Below, in pieces: positions 18,920 to 27,937 of a DNA stretch of 64,000 nt. The translations under genes and the position numbers were made by a program. The DNA lies in the NCBI RefSeq assembly GCF_019297835.1, contig NZ_CP079203.1, positions 1 to 64,000 of the forward strand, given 5' to 3'. Position 1 is the stretch's first letter; every line of letters starts with the position of its first letter. Below the pieces are notes generated by a model. It saw only the letters and a program-made list of their open reading frames with translations, searched no databases and was not told where the DNA came from. The DNA is from Sphingomonas sanguinis. GTDB taxonomy: Bacteria > Pseudomonadota > Alphaproteobacteria > Sphingomonadales > Sphingomonadaceae.

Positions 18920-19696
18920 TCAGCCCAGATCGCCACCGGCCACGGGCAGGACCGAGCCGGTGATGTAGGAAGCCTCGTCCGAGGCCAGGAAGAGGATCGG
19001 CGCGATCTGCTCGTCCAGCGTGGCATAGCGCCCCAGGAAGGTGGAGCTGGTGACCTGCTCCACCGCCTCGGCCATCCAGGCCTGTTCGCGGGTGTCGTCG
19101 CCATTCGGGTTGCGCGGCACGATGCGCGGCGGCGCCTGCGTGCCGCCGGGCGCGGTCGCGACGACGCGGATGCCCGCCTCGCCATATTCCATCGCGAGGG
19201 CTTGGGTGAGGGCGTTGATCCCGCCCTTCGCCGCCGAATAGGGAACGCGCCGGATGCCGCGCGTCGCGTTGGACGACACGTTGACGATCGTGCCGCCGCC
19301 CTGGCCCAGCATGATCGGCAGGACGGCGTGACAGCCCCACAACGTCGGCATCAGCGAACGGCGGATTTCCGCCTCGATCTGCTCCGGCTCGAAGGCCGCG
19401 AAAGGACGCATGCGGATCGCGCCGCCGACATTGTTGACCAGAATGTCGACGCGGCCAAAGGCGGTCACCGCCGCTGCCATCGCGGCGGCCGCTCCGTTAT
19501 GGGTTTCGAGGTCGCACACGAAAAACGCCGCCCGCTCGCCCGCTTCCCGCGCCACGTCGGAAACGAAGTCGGCGCGGTCGACCAGCAGGACGGCGGCACC
19601 CTCGGCCGCGGCGCGCAGCGCCACGCCGCGGCCGATGCCCTGGGCGGCCCCGGTCACCACCATCACCTTGTCGCGAAAGCGCCCGGCGAATGTCAT
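18920..19696 (-). CDS. benD: Benzoate cis-diol dehydrogenase (SDR)
   Basis: A 258-residue short-chain dehydrogenase that oxidises and decarboxylates the cis-dihydrodiol of benzoate to catechol. The cofactor motif is VTGAAQGIGRGVAL, with NNVGG in the fourth strand region. The catalytic tetrad is in VNVSSNATRGIRR and PYSAAKGG (Ser, Tyr, Lys). The unusual TRGIRRVPYSAAKGGINALT and TAPGGTQAPPRIVPR segments match BenD/XylL proteins. The start overlaps the benC stop by four bases. Position directly after benABC makes the assignment firm. Confidence 0.94.
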   Translation of the reverse strand: MTFAGRFRDKVMVVTGAAQGIGRGVALRAAAEGAAVLLVDRADFVSDVAREAGERAAFFVCDLETHNGAAAAMAAAVTAFGRVDILVNNVGGAIRMRPFAAFEPEQIEAEIRRSLMPTLWGCHAVLPIMLGQGGGTIVNVSSNATRGIRRVPYSAAKGGINALTQALAMEYGEAGIRVVATAPGGTQAPPRIVPRNPNGDDTREQAWMAEAVEQVTSSTFLGRYATLDEQIAPILFLASDEASYITGSVLPVAGGDLG

Positions 19697-20724
19697 GCCG
19701 CCACCGCAACCGGCGCTTCGCTCGGCACGAATTTTTCATAGTGGAAATGCCGGGGCTCGACGCCCTTGTCGCGCAGGAAGCCCCGCACCGCCTCGACCAT
19801 GGGCGGCGGCCCACACAGATAGATATCGCAATCGCCCGCGTTCAGATGCGTATCGGTCAGATGATCGGTGACATAGCCTTTCAGCGGATGCGCGCTCTCG
19901 GGATCGGCGACGCACGCGGTCCAGCTCAGCGAGGGGAGGCGGCCTGCCAGCGCCTCGATCCGGGGGACCTCGACCATGTCGCCGTCTCGGGTCACGCCGT
20001 AGATCAAGTGGAGCGGCTGGTCCGTGCCCGTATCGGCCAGCACCTCCAGCATCGACAGGATCGGGGCCAAGCCGGTGCCACCCGCCAGCAGGATCGTCGG
20101 CCGCTCCACCGCCCGCAGGAAGAAGCTGCCCTGGGGGCCGACGAAGCTCATGCGCGCGCCGGGCTTGGCCATGGATGTCAGCCATCCGCTCATCAGGCCA
20201 CCGGGCATGTTGCGAATCAGGAAGCTGGCCTCCGCCGCGCCGGGTTTGGAACTGAAGGAATAGGCGCGGTGCTGGTCCGTGCCCGGCACCGCCAGATTCA
20301 CATATTGGCCGGGCAGGAAGCCGAGCACAGCCGGATCGTCCAGCCGCAGGGTGAGGAGGATCGTGCTGTCAGACACCAGGTCCACCGCCGCCACCGCGCC
20401 CTCATGCACGGCGGGCTTCACCTTGCAGGCGGAGGAGGGGACGGGCACCGCGACGACGCAATCGGACGAGACGCGCATCTGGCAGGTCAGGACCAGCCCT
20501 TCCTCCGCCTCGTCGGCGGTCAGCGCCTCGTCGATATAGTCGTCGCCGAGATCATAGGCGCCCTGTTCGCAGCGGCATTTGCAGGTGCCGCACACGCCGT
20601 CGGAACAGTCCATCGGCAGGTTGATCCTCTGGCGGAACGCGGCGTCCAGCACCGTCTCACCCGGGGCGCAGGTGATGAAGCGCGTCGCGCCATCCTCAAA
20701 GTTCAATGCGATACGGTAGCCCAT
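19693..20724 (-). CDS. benC: Benzoate 1,2-dioxygenase electron-transfer component
   Basis: A 343-residue reductase that passes electrons from NADH to the BenAB oxygenase. The N-terminal plant-type ferredoxin has CSDGVCGTCKC and a later Cys in LTCQM. An FAD domain follows with HRAYSFSSKPG, then an NAD domain with LLAGGTGLAPILSML and YLCGPPPMVEAV. Domain order and length match BenC/XylZ. It sits between benB and benD; the gap to benB is 24 bp. Confidence 0.95.
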   Translation of the reverse strand: MGYRIALNFEDGATRFITCAPGETVLDAAFRQRINLPMDCSDGVCGTCKCRCEQGAYDLGDDYIDEALTADEAEEGLVLTCQMRVSSDCVVAVPVPSSACKVKPAVHEGAVAAVDLVSDSTILLTLRLDDPAVLGFLPGQYVNLAVPGTDQHRAYSFSSKPGAAEASFLIRNMPGGLMSGWLTSMAKPGARMSFVGPQGSFFLRAVERPTILLAGGTGLAPILSMLEVLADTGTDQPLHLIYGVTRDGDMVEVPRIEALAGRLPSLSWTACVADPESAHPLKGYVTDHLTDTHLNAGDCDIYLCGPPPMVEAVRGFLRDKGVEPRHFHYEKFVPSEAPVAVAA

Positions 20725-20748
20725 GATATCCTCTCCGGCCGCCGGGCA

Positions 20749-21237
20749 TCAGACGTGATAAACGTCGATCACCTGGCGGATATAGTCGTTCTTCAGGACG
20801 ACCTTCTTGTTGGTGATGAGCGGCTGCGCGCCGGTCGTGTCGATCGTGTAGAAGGACGTGCCGAAGAAGCTCAGCGTCTCGTTGTAGCGGTGGCTGAGCG
20901 TGTGCCAGTTGAACCGCACCTGCATCTGCCCGTCCGCCTCGCCGAGGATCTCGACGTTCGAGACGGTGTGGTTGGTGCGCGGCTCGGGCATGCTCGCCCC
21001 CGATCGCTCGGTCTTGATCCGGAAGACGCGGTCCTCCAGCCCGGTGCGATCGGGATAGTAGATGAGCGAAATCTCGCGCTGCGGGTCCTCCACCAGCATG
21101 TCGTCATCGTCCCAGGCGGGCATCCAGAAGACCGCGTGCGGGGCGTAGCATTCCAGCCACTCGTCCCATTGCCGATCGTCGAGCAGCCGTGCCTCGCGGT
21201 AGAGGAAGGCGAGGAGCCGGTCGTAGGTCAGGCTCAT
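20749..21237 (-). CDS. benB: Benzoate 1,2-dioxygenase small (beta) subunit
   Basis: A 162-residue ring-hydroxylating dioxygenase beta subunit with an NTF2-like fold. It contains [35 protein letters not shown] and the C-terminal [14 protein letters not shown], as in BenB/XylY. It has a structural role in the alpha3beta3 oxygenase. The ATG at 21237 overlaps the benA stop by ATGA; the frame stays open upstream but that region belongs to benA. Confidence 0.95.
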   Translation of the reverse strand: MSLTYDRLLAFLYREARLLDDRQWDEWLECYAPHAVFWMPAWDDDDMLVEDPQREISLIYYPDRTGLEDRVFRIKTERSGASMPEPRTNHTVSNVEILGEADGQMQVRFNWHTLSHRYNETLSFFGTSFYTIDTTGAQPLITNKKVVLKNDYIRQVIDVYHV

Positions 21238-22610
21238 GCCGCTACCTCCAGCCGGTCGACCGGGCGCAGCGTGGCACCACCATTCCCGCCGCCGTCGCGG
21301 TCGATCGCGGCGATCAGCGACTGCGCCCAATATTCATGCTGGCGGACGAACAGCCCCTCGTCCTCGCTACGCTCGCCGCTGAGCAGCGGTTCGATGCCCA
21401 TGGCGCGCGCGTTTCCGTCCGGTCCGGCGATCCAACGCGTCGCCCCGCGGCTCAGGTCGTTCCACAGTTCGCCCGCGCCCTCATAGGCCTTCTGGCAGGA
21501 GCGGAATTCTTCCAGATCGTCGGGCGTGCCCATGCCGCTGACGTTGAAGAAATCCTCATATTGCCGGATGCGCAAGGCGCGGTCGGCGTCGCTCTCGCCC
21601 TTCGGCGCGAAGCAATAGATGGTCACTTCGGTGCGATCGACCGAGATCGGGCGGACGACGCGGATTTGGGTCGAGAACTGGTCCATCAGATAGACATTGG
21701 GATAGAGGCACAGATTGCGGGTCTGCCCGACGATGAATTCCGCGCGCTCCTCGCCGACCCGCGCCGCCAGCGCCTCGCGATGCGCATAGATCGGGCGAAC
21801 CTCGGGGTTGAGCAGCTTCGTCCAGAGCAGGATATGGCCGTGGTCGAACGCATAGACGCCGCCGACGCTCTTGGACCAGCCATCGACATCGACCGCCTTG
21901 ATCGAGTCCTCCGCGCGGCGGTTGGCGGTCGCCGCATAATTCCAGTGGACCGCACTGACATGATAGCCGTCGGCACCGTTTTCGATCTGCAGCTTCCAGT
22001 TGCCGTCATAGACATAGGTCGAACTGCCGCGCAGCACCTCCAGCCCGTCGGGTGCCTGGTCGACCATCTGGTCGATGACCATGCGGGTCGAGCCGAGCCA
22101 GTCCTCGAGCGGCGGCACGTCGGCGTTCAGGCTGCCGAACAAGAATCCGCGATAATTCTCGAACCGGGCGACGCGGGTCAGGTCGTGCGACCCCTCGGTG
22201 TTGAACCCGGCGGGATAATCGCCGGTCTTGCCGTCCTTGACCTTCAGCAGCTTGCCCGCATTGCTGAAGGTCCAGCCATGGAACTGGCAGGTAAAGCTGC
22301 CCTTGTTGCCATGCTTGCGACGGCACAGCATCGCGCCACGATGCGCGCAGGCGTTGATGACGGCGTTCAACGTCCCGGTCTTGTCACGGGTGATGATGAT
22401 CGGCTGGCGACCGATATGGGTGGTGAGATAGTCGTTATTCTCCGGGATCTGGCTCTCATGCGCCAGATAGACCCAGTTGCCCTCGAAGATGTGCTGCATC
22501 TCCAGCTCGAACAGCGCGGGGTCGGTGAACACGTCGCGGCGGCACCGGAAGGCTCCGGTGGCGGGATCGTCGACGACAGCGGTGGCAAGGCGTTCGCGAA
22601 GGTCGGTCAT
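21234..22610 (-). CDS. benA: Benzoate 1,2-dioxygenase large (alpha) subunit
   Basis: A 458-residue Rieske oxygenase that adds O2 across benzoate. The Rieske ligands are CAHRG and, about 20 residues later, CQFHGW. The mononuclear iron region reads [13 protein letters not shown]. The N-terminus ([20 protein letters not shown]) and the [10 protein letters not shown] segment are characteristic of benzoate and toluate dioxygenases. ATG at 22610 gives the family length. It lies 19 bp after catA and overlaps benB. A substituted-benzoate preference cannot be excluded from sequence alone. Confidence 0.95.
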   Translation of the reverse strand: MTDLRERLATAVVDDPATGAFRCRRDVFTDPALFELEMQHIFEGNWVYLAHESQIPENNDYLTTHIGRQPIIITRDKTGTLNAVINACAHRGAMLCRRKHGNKGSFTCQFHGWTFSNAGKLLKVKDGKTGDYPAGFNTEGSHDLTRVARFENYRGFLFGSLNADVPPLEDWLGSTRMVIDQMVDQAPDGLEVLRGSSTYVYDGNWKLQIENGADGYHVSAVHWNYAATANRRAEDSIKAVDVDGWSKSVGGVYAFDHGHILLWTKLLNPEVRPIYAHREALAARVGEERAEFIVGQTRNLCLYPNVYLMDQFSTQIRVVRPISVDRTEVTIYCFAPKGESDADRALRIRQYEDFFNVSGMGTPDDLEEFRSCQKAYEGAGELWNDLSRGATRWIAGPDGNARAMGIEPLLSGERSEDEGLFVRQHEYWAQSLIAAIDRDGGGNGGATLRPVDRLEVAA

Positions 22611-22629
22611 GACAATATCCTTCCGGGGA

Positions 22630-23523
22630 TCAGGCGACGGCCAGACGGGCGCGGTGCGAGAAGGCTTCCTCCTCGGCATCGTCGGCGCGCTGGAGCTGGA
22701 AATCGAAGGCGATGTGCGCGGTGTCGCCCTGGCGGTTCGGCACCGGCAGCAGCCCCTCGCGGGTGCCGAACGCGAAGTCGTCGGCGGCAAAGGGGTCATC
22801 GCCGAAATTGATCTGCGTCGTCAGCTGGCGATAGCCGGGCGCCTCGATGAAGAAATGGACATGGGCCGGGCGGTTGCCGTGGCGGCCGAGCACCTGCATC
22901 AACCGGTCGGAGGCACCGCCGGGCGGCACGCTATAGCCGTTGGGCATCTTGGAATGGAACGCATAGCGCCCATCGTCGCCCAGCCGGATGCGGCGGCGGT
23001 TGTTGAACGGCGTCTGCTCGCCGGTGGGGTCGAAATGCGAGTAGAAGCCCTTGGAATTGGCGTGCCAGACATGGAGGATGGCGTTCGCGACCGGCTCGCC
23101 GTCCGGTCCCGTGACCCGTCCGGCCATGTAGAGCGTGTCGGTATCGTCGGGATCGTCGGTCAGGTTGGCGTCATTGTCGACTAGCGGCGCGCCCTCGACA
23201 TAGAGCGGCCCCTCGATGGTGCGGGGCGTGCCGCCGGTCTTGCCCGCCTCGGCGTCCTTGGCGTCCATATAGAGGTCGAGGAAATGTTCGAGGCCGACGC
23301 CCGGCATCAGCAGCCCGAACTCGCCCGCGCCGTTCTGGAGGAAGTTGACCGCGCCCCAGACTTCGTTCTCGTCGATGTCGTGCTTGACGATCAGCACCAT
23401 CAGCGATTCCACCAGGTCGCGCAGGATCGCCTTGACGCGCGGATCGCCCTTGTCGGAGGCCGTGCCCGCGACGCGATCGAGCAGATCCTGGATGGCGGGG
23501 GTTTTCACGAAGCTGATATCCAT
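22630..23523 (-). CDS. catA: Catechol 1,2-dioxygenase (intradiol)
   Basis: A 297-residue non-heme iron(III) dioxygenase that cleaves catechol between the hydroxyls to cis,cis-muconate. The N-terminal helical dimerisation domain precedes a beta-sandwich with iron ligands: Tyr in GPLYVEGAP, Tyr in GFYSHFDP, and two His in RPAHVHFFI. Conserved [16 protein letters not shown] and FNNRRRI mark the CatA class. ATG at 23523 has AGGAG upstream; a GTG one codon earlier is possible. It is placed third in the operon after catB and catC. Confidence 0.95.
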   Translation of the reverse strand: MDISFVKTPAIQDLLDRVAGTASDKGDPRVKAILRDLVESLMVLIVKHDIDENEVWGAVNFLQNGAGEFGLLMPGVGLEHFLDLYMDAKDAEAGKTGGTPRTIEGPLYVEGAPLVDNDANLTDDPDDTDTLYMAGRVTGPDGEPVANAILHVWHANSKGFYSHFDPTGEQTPFNNRRRIRLGDDGRYAFHSKMPNGYSVPPGGASDRLMQVLGRHGNRPAHVHFFIEAPGYRQLTTQINFGDDPFAADDFAFGTREGLLPVPNRQGDTAHIAFDFQLQRADDAEEEAFSHRARLAVA

Positions 23524-23582
23524 CACACTCTCCTATATTCTGTCTGTCCGGCCGCTCGTCGGCGGTCGTGCGGTTCCGATCG

Positions 23583-23873
23583 TCAGCGGTCGTCGTCGTG
23601 TAGGGACGAGGGGTGGCGGCACAGCGCCGTCACGCGGATCGTCATGAAGGGGTAGAGCGGCAGGCTCATCAGGATGTCGTGCAACTCGGCATTGGAGCCG
23701 ACATCGAAGATGCTGACATTGGCGTATTGGCCGACCACCCGCCAGATGTGGCGCCAGGTGCCCGCGCGTTGCAGCTCCTGGAAACGGGCCTTCTCGGCGG
23801 CCTTGAGCCGTGCCGCTTCCTCGGCATCGAAGCCGAGCGGAATATCGACATCCATTTCGACGTGAAACAACAT
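23583..23873 (-). CDS. catC: Muconolactone delta-isomerase
   Basis: A 96-residue protein that converts muconolactone to 3-oxoadipate enol-lactone. The sequence MLFHVEMDVDIPLGFDAEEA, the segment GTWRHIWRVVGQYANVSIFD, and the SLPLYPFMTIRVTAL ending are near-diagnostic for CatC. It starts three bases after the catB stop. Full length for the family. Confidence 0.96.
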   Translation of the reverse strand: MLFHVEMDVDIPLGFDAEEAARLKAAEKARFQELQRAGTWRHIWRVVGQYANVSIFDVGSNAELHDILMSLPLYPFMTIRVTALCRHPSSLHDDDR

Positions 23874-23876
23874 GGT

Positions 23877-25034
23877 TCAGCCTCTTCCCGCGACGATATG
23901 AAGGGTAGGGGAGCGACGGTCGCGTCGGTGGAACGCGACGCGGTCCTCGTCCAGCGCGATGCCCAGGCCGGGGCCGGTCGGCACGCTCAGGTGGAAATCG
24001 GCATAGCGCAGAGGCTCGGCCAATATGTCTTCGGTCAGCAGGAGTGGGCCGAACAACTCGGTCCCCCAGGCCAGAGAGGGCAGGGTAGCGAAGACATGCG
24101 CCGACGCCGCGGTGCCAACGCCGCCCTCCAGCATCGTGCCTCCATAGAGCCCGACGCCACCCGCCTGCGCGATCGTGGCCACGGCATGGGCCGGGAGCAG
24201 GCCGCCGGACTGGGCGATCTTGACCGCGAAGACCCGCGCCCCGCCGCACGCCGCAATGGCGAAGGCGTCGGCGGGCCCGTGCAGTGCCTCGTCCGCCATC
24301 AACGGGACGACATGTTTGGCGGACAGCCGGGCCATGGCGGCATGATCGTGCCGCGCGACCGGCTGTTCGACCAGATCGACGCCCGCCTCCTCCAGCAGCT
24401 TCATGCCGAGATCGGCCTGCGCCTCGCTCCAGTTCTGGTTGACGTCAACGCGCACGCTGCCCCGGTCGCCGACCGCGCGCTTGATCGCGGCGACATGGGC
24501 GACATCGGCGCGCACGTCGCGCTTGCCGATCTTGAGCTTGAAGATGTTGTGCCGCCGCTCGGCCAGGACCCGTTCGGCCTCCTCGATGTCGCGCGCGGTA
24601 TCGCCGCTTGCCAGTGTCCAGGCGACCGGCAACCGGTCGCGGATCGCGCCGCCGCCGATCAGCGTGGAGACGGGCACGCCCAGCCGCTTGCCAGCCAGGT
24701 CCAGCAGGGCGGTTTCGACCGCGCATTTGGCGAGGTGATTGCCGAAGACGCTCTTGCCGATCTTGGCCATCGCGGCCCCGACCTGCGATGGGTCGCAGGT
24801 TTCGAGGACGGGGGCGATATAGGTGTCGATGGCGAGCTTGATGCCCTCCGGGCTTTCCTCGCCATAGCTGAGGCCGCCGATGGTCGTGCCTTCGCCGATC
24901 CCCTCGATGCCGTCGGAGTCGCGCAGCCGGACCAGCACGATCGACTGGTGATGCATAGTGGCCATCGCGAGCACGTGCGGCCGGATCGTCGGTATGTCGA
25001 CGATATAGGTATCGATCTCGACGATCGTGGCCAT
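23877..25034 (-). CDS. catB: Muconate cycloisomerase
   Basis: A 385-residue enolase-superfamily enzyme that lactonises cis,cis-muconate. The catalytic KxK lies in FKLKIGKRD, metal ligands in RVDVNQNWSE (Asp), LVEQPVARHDH (Glu) and LMADEALHG (Asp), and the second base Lys in VFAVKIAQSGG. The N-terminus DTYIVDIPTIRPHVLAMATM is typical of CatB. It is the first gene of the large aromatic operon and is divergent from the LysR gene at 25144, from which it is separated by 109 bp containing an ATAC-N7-GTAT site. Confidence 0.95.
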   Translation of the reverse strand: MATIVEIDTYIVDIPTIRPHVLAMATMHHQSIVLVRLRDSDGIEGIGEGTTIGGLSYGEESPEGIKLAIDTYIAPVLETCDPSQVGAAMAKIGKSVFGNHLAKCAVETALLDLAGKRLGVPVSTLIGGGAIRDRLPVAWTLASGDTARDIEEAERVLAERRHNIFKLKIGKRDVRADVAHVAAIKRAVGDRGSVRVDVNQNWSEAQADLGMKLLEEAGVDLVEQPVARHDHAAMARLSAKHVVPLMADEALHGPADAFAIAACGGARVFAVKIAQSGGLLPAHAVATIAQAGGVGLYGGTMLEGGVGTAASAHVFATLPSLAWGTELFGPLLLTEDILAEPLRYADFHLSVPTGPGLGIALDEDRVAFHRRDRRSPTLHIVAGRG

Positions 25035-25122
25035 AACCTCTTCCTATCCAGTTTTATCCGAATTTCCCCGGAAACTAGGCTTGGCGATCTGGACGCGCAA
25101 AGATCATTATGGTCTTCTGGTG

Positions 25123-25137
25123 ATACTTGGAGAGTAT
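25123..25137. promoter_or_regulatory. BenM/CatM-type LysR operator (ATAC-N7-GTAT)
   Basis: ATACTTGGAGAGTAT is a perfect ATAC-N7-GTAT palindrome, the recognition-site consensus described for BenM and CatM of Acinetobacter. It lies 89 bp upstream of catB, a plausible recognition-site distance for activating the cat-ben-pca operon. It also overlaps the Shine-Dalgarno sequence of the LysR gene starting at 25144, which would allow autorepression. Confidence 0.75.
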
Positions 25138-25143
25138 GATCCT

Positions 25144-26070
25144 ATGGACCTGCGTCAGCTTCGTTACTTCGTCACCGTCGCCGCCGAGCGGAATTTTAAC
25201 CGCGCGGCCGAACGGTTGCATATGGCACAGCCGCCGCTCAGCCGGTCGATCCAGCAACTAGAGGCGGAGGTCGGCGCGTCCCTGATCGACCGGACGAGCC
25301 GACCGCTCGCGCTGACCCCGATGGGGCAGCTGTTCCACGATCAGGCGGTGCAGGTGCTGCGGCGCGTGGATGACATGCGGACGATGATGGATGCCGCGAT
25401 CGCGACCGATCGGCGACGGTTCACCATGGGGTTCGTCGCCTCGACCATCTATGCGCGCCTGCCCGCGCTGATCCGCGAGTTCCGGGCCGAGATGCCCGAT
25501 GTCGAACTGACACTGGTCGAAAGCCCGACGCTGGACCAGATCGCGGCGTTGAAGGAGGGGCGGATCGATATCGGTTTCGGCCGCATCCGCTTCGACGATC
25601 CGGCGGTGCGGCGCACCGTGCTCCGGCGGGAGTCGCTCGTCGCGGCGGTCCCGATGGGAAGCCATCTGGGGCAGGACGGCGCGCCGGTATCCCTGTCGGC
25701 CCTGGCGCGCGAAAAGCTGGTTCTCTATCCCAGTGCATCGCGTCCCAGCTATGCCGATCAGGTCCTGTCGCTGTTCCACGATAATGGCCTGAGCCCGAAC
25801 CAGATCGTCGAGGCGCGCGAGTTGCAGATCGCGATCGGTCTGGTTGCTGCCGAAGAGGGGGTGGCGGTGATCCCGGAGTCGGTACGCAAGGCGCGGACCG
25901 AGGATGTGCGCTATCTCGATCTCGTCGAACCCGCGCATTCGCCGATCATCATGAGCCACCGGGTCGGCGATGCCTCGCCCGAGTTGCGCGCCGTTCTGCG
26001 GATCATCGCCCGCAAATATACCGAGTGGGGCTATGGCGTGCCCGAAGCGCTGCTGGCGGACCATGAATAA
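25144..26070 (+). CDS. catR: LysR-family regulator, CatR/BenM-like
   Basis: A 308-residue LysR regulator with the N-terminal helix-turn-helix MDLRQLRYFVTVAAERNFNR and AQPPLSRSIQQLE. The effector domain includes GFVASTIYARLP, RIDIGFGRIRF and VLYPSASRPSYADQVL, signatures of muconate/benzoate-responsive CatM/BenM/CatR proteins. Start at 25144 matches the conserved MDLRQL; an in-frame extension upstream overlaps catB and is rejected. It is divergent from catB and probably activates that operon in response to muconate. A close paralogue follows. Confidence 0.92.
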   Translation: MDLRQLRYFVTVAAERNFNRAAERLHMAQPPLSRSIQQLEAEVGASLIDRTSRPLALTPMGQLFHDQAVQVLRRVDDMRTMMDAAIATDRRRFTMGFVASTIYARLPALIREFRAEMPDVELTLVESPTLDQIAALKEGRIDIGFGRIRFDDPAVRRTVLRRESLVAAVPMGSHLGQDGAPVSLSALAREKLVLYPSASRPSYADQVLSLFHDNGLSPNQIVEARELQIAIGLVAAEEGVAVIPESVRKARTEDVRYLDLVEPAHSPIIMSHRVGDASPELRAVLRIIARKYTEWGYGVPEALLADHE

Positions 26071-26114
26071 CACACGGCTGCCACCGACCCGCCGGCTTTG
26101 GAGAGGATGACAGG

Positions 26115-27053
26115 ATGGACATACGGCAGCTGCGCTATTTCGTGACCGTTGCGCAGGAAGGCAATTTCACCCGCGCCGCCGAGCGTCTCCACATCGCACA
26201 ACCGCCGCTCAGCCGCCAGATCCAGCAGATCGAGGAACGGGTCGGCGCGACCCTGATCGATCGCTCCGCCAAGCCGCTGCGGCTGACGCCGATCGGCCAT
26301 CTCGTCTATGATCAGGCGATCAGCATCCTGGCGCGTATGGCCGATATGGATGCGATGATCGCGAAAGCCGTGGTGTCGCAGCAGCGGCGCTTCGCGATCG
26401 GCTTCGTCGCCTCCACCATCTATTCGCGCCTCCCCGCGATCATTCGGGCCTATCGGGCGGCGATGCCGTCGGTCGACCTGTCGCTGATCGAGGGCGGCAC
26501 GCTTTCGCAGATCGCTGCGCTGAAGGACGGACGGATCGATGTCGGCTTCGGGCGTATCCGGTTCGAGGATGACGCCGTGGCGCGGGTGGTGCTGCGCGAG
26601 GAGCCATTGATCGTCGCGCTTCCGGCCACGCACCCGCTGACGGCGGGGGGCGGGGTGTCCCTGGCGTCGCTGGCGACCGACCCGCTGATCCTGTATCCCA
26701 ACGCCCCGCGACCCAGCTATGCCGATCAGGTCGTCGGCCATTTCCGCGATATTGGCGTGACCCCAGTGATCGCGCACGAGGTCAGCGAGTTGCAGATCGC
26801 GATCGGGCTGGTCGCGGCCGGGGAGGGGGTCTGCATCGTCCCGGCCTTGGTTCGCCGGTCGCGGGTCGACGGCGTCCGCTATCGCCCGCTGGTCGAACCG
26901 ATCGCATCGCCGATCATCATGAGCTTTCGCAAGGACGACCGCTCGCCCGAACTGGTCGCCATGGCGGCGGTGATCCGCGAGCGCTACGGTGCCTGGGATT
27001 ATCCCATCCCCGACGCGATCCTGCGCATGACCGGGGGCGGCGAAGAGGCGTGA
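26115..27053 (+). CDS. Second LysR-family regulator, CatR/BenM-like paralogue
   Basis: A 312-residue LysR protein closely related along its full length to the preceding gene (MDIRQLRYFVTVAQEGNFTR, AQPPLSRQIQQIEE, GFVASTIYSRLPAIIRAY, RIDVGFGRIRFEDD, LYPNAPRPSYADQV). It begins 44 bp after catR, has its own GGAGAGG ribosome-binding site, and is presumably cotranscribed. A pair of related regulators recalls BenM/CatM of Acinetobacter, where one answers to benzoate plus muconate and the other to muconate. Which paralogue has which role cannot be told from sequence. Confidence 0.9.
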   Translation: MDIRQLRYFVTVAQEGNFTRAAERLHIAQPPLSRQIQQIEERVGATLIDRSAKPLRLTPIGHLVYDQAISILARMADMDAMIAKAVVSQQRRFAIGFVASTIYSRLPAIIRAYRAAMPSVDLSLIEGGTLSQIAALKDGRIDVGFGRIRFEDDAVARVVLREEPLIVALPATHPLTAGGGVSLASLATDPLILYPNAPRPSYADQVVGHFRDIGVTPVIAHEVSELQIAIGLVAAGEGVCIVPALVRRSRVDGVRYRPLVEPIASPIIMSFRKDDRSPELVAMAAVIRERYGAWDYPIPDAILRMTGGGEEA

Positions 27054-27060
27054 TCCGGCC

Positions 27061-27204
27061 AACCTTTTAGGTATGGCCGTCATATGGAGTTGGTGTTGGA
27101 CGCATGATGCACCTCCCGACATTCTGCCCCCACGAAAGCGAAATCGCTTCGGGACAAGTCGCACGACAGATAGCGACGGCAGATGGAGAGGAAGCGGAAA
27201 ATGG
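27061..27204 (+). repeat. 143-bp diverged direct repeat, copy 2 (functional leader of the OmpW-like gene)
   Basis: Near-gapless counterpart of 12560-12702. It starts AACCTTTTAGGTATGG, contains AGTTGGTGTTGGACG and ends at ATGGAGAGGAAGCGGAAA before the OmpW-like start. It presumably holds the promoter and leader of that gene. The conserved GTAT-N7-ATAT at 27071-27085 is a candidate binding site or promoter element. Confidence 0.72.
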
Positions 27205-27908
27205 CTTCAATACCATATGGATATATGCGAGCCTTGCGAAAGGGCGGGGTGCTCGCCGGTGTTGCGGGATTGTGCCTGATGCTGCCGAGCGTGGCGCAGG
27301 CCCAGCAGTCGCCGGACGGCAAGGAGCGGCGATTCTATGTCCGGCTCGGCGCGGCGCGTGTCATGTTCGACGAAAAGGCCGATGTGAAGATTGCCGGGGA
27401 GCCGCTGCCGGGTGCCAACGCCACCGCGTCGAACAACAACGGCGTCAGCCTCGATATCGGCTATTTCCTGACCCCCAACGTGTCGGTCGCGGCGACCGTC
27501 GGCGTGCCGCCGACCAGCACGCTGACCGCATCGGGAACGCTGGCGGGCGCGGGCACGCTGGGTAAGGTGACCTATGGTCCTGGCCTCTACAGCGTACGTT
27601 ATCATTTCGGGCGTCCGGGCGGGGTGCGGCCTTATATCGGCGGCGGCCTGAACTGGACGATCATCTTCAAGACCGAAGACGGCGTGCTGAAGGATTTTCG
27701 CACCAGCAATACCGTTGGTCCTGCCATCACGGGCGGCATCGATGTGCCGCTCAACGAGCGGATCGGTGTGTTCGGCGCGGCCAGTAAGGTCTGGACCAGC
27801 ACCAACGCCCGCTTCCGGCTTGGCACGCCGAACGGCTTCGTGCCGGGTACGGCGCGCGTCCAGCTCAATCCCCTCATCGCGCAGGTCGGCCTGCAATATC
27901 GCTTCTGA
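27201..27908 (+). CDS. OmpW-family outer-membrane protein
   Basis: A roughly 235-residue small beta-barrel protein. A signal peptide (positively charged MRALRK, hydrophobic GGVLAGVAGLCLMLPSVAQA, cleavage after AQA) precedes alternating strands such as FYVRLGAARVMFD, VSLDIGYFLTPNVSVAATVG, GVRPYIGGGLNWTII, and a C-terminal aromatic end VGLQYRF. OmpW proteins form narrow hydrophobic channels. The location after the LysR pair suggests uptake of aromatic compounds. ATG at 27201 has a good ribosome-binding site; an in-frame ATG at 27183 is possible. Confidence 0.85.
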   Translation: MASIPYGYMRALRKGGVLAGVAGLCLMLPSVAQAQQSPDGKERRFYVRLGAARVMFDEKADVKIAGEPLPGANATASNNNGVSLDIGYFLTPNVSVAATVGVPPTSTLTASGTLAGAGTLGKVTYGPGLYSVRYHFGRPGGVRPYIGGGLNWTIIFKTEDGVLKDFRTSNTVGPAITGGIDVPLNERIGVFGAASKVWTSTNARFRLGTPNGFVPGTARVQLNPLIAQVGLQYRF

Positions 27909-27937
27909 TCCCCCCGGCTCGAACAGGAAGACATGTC

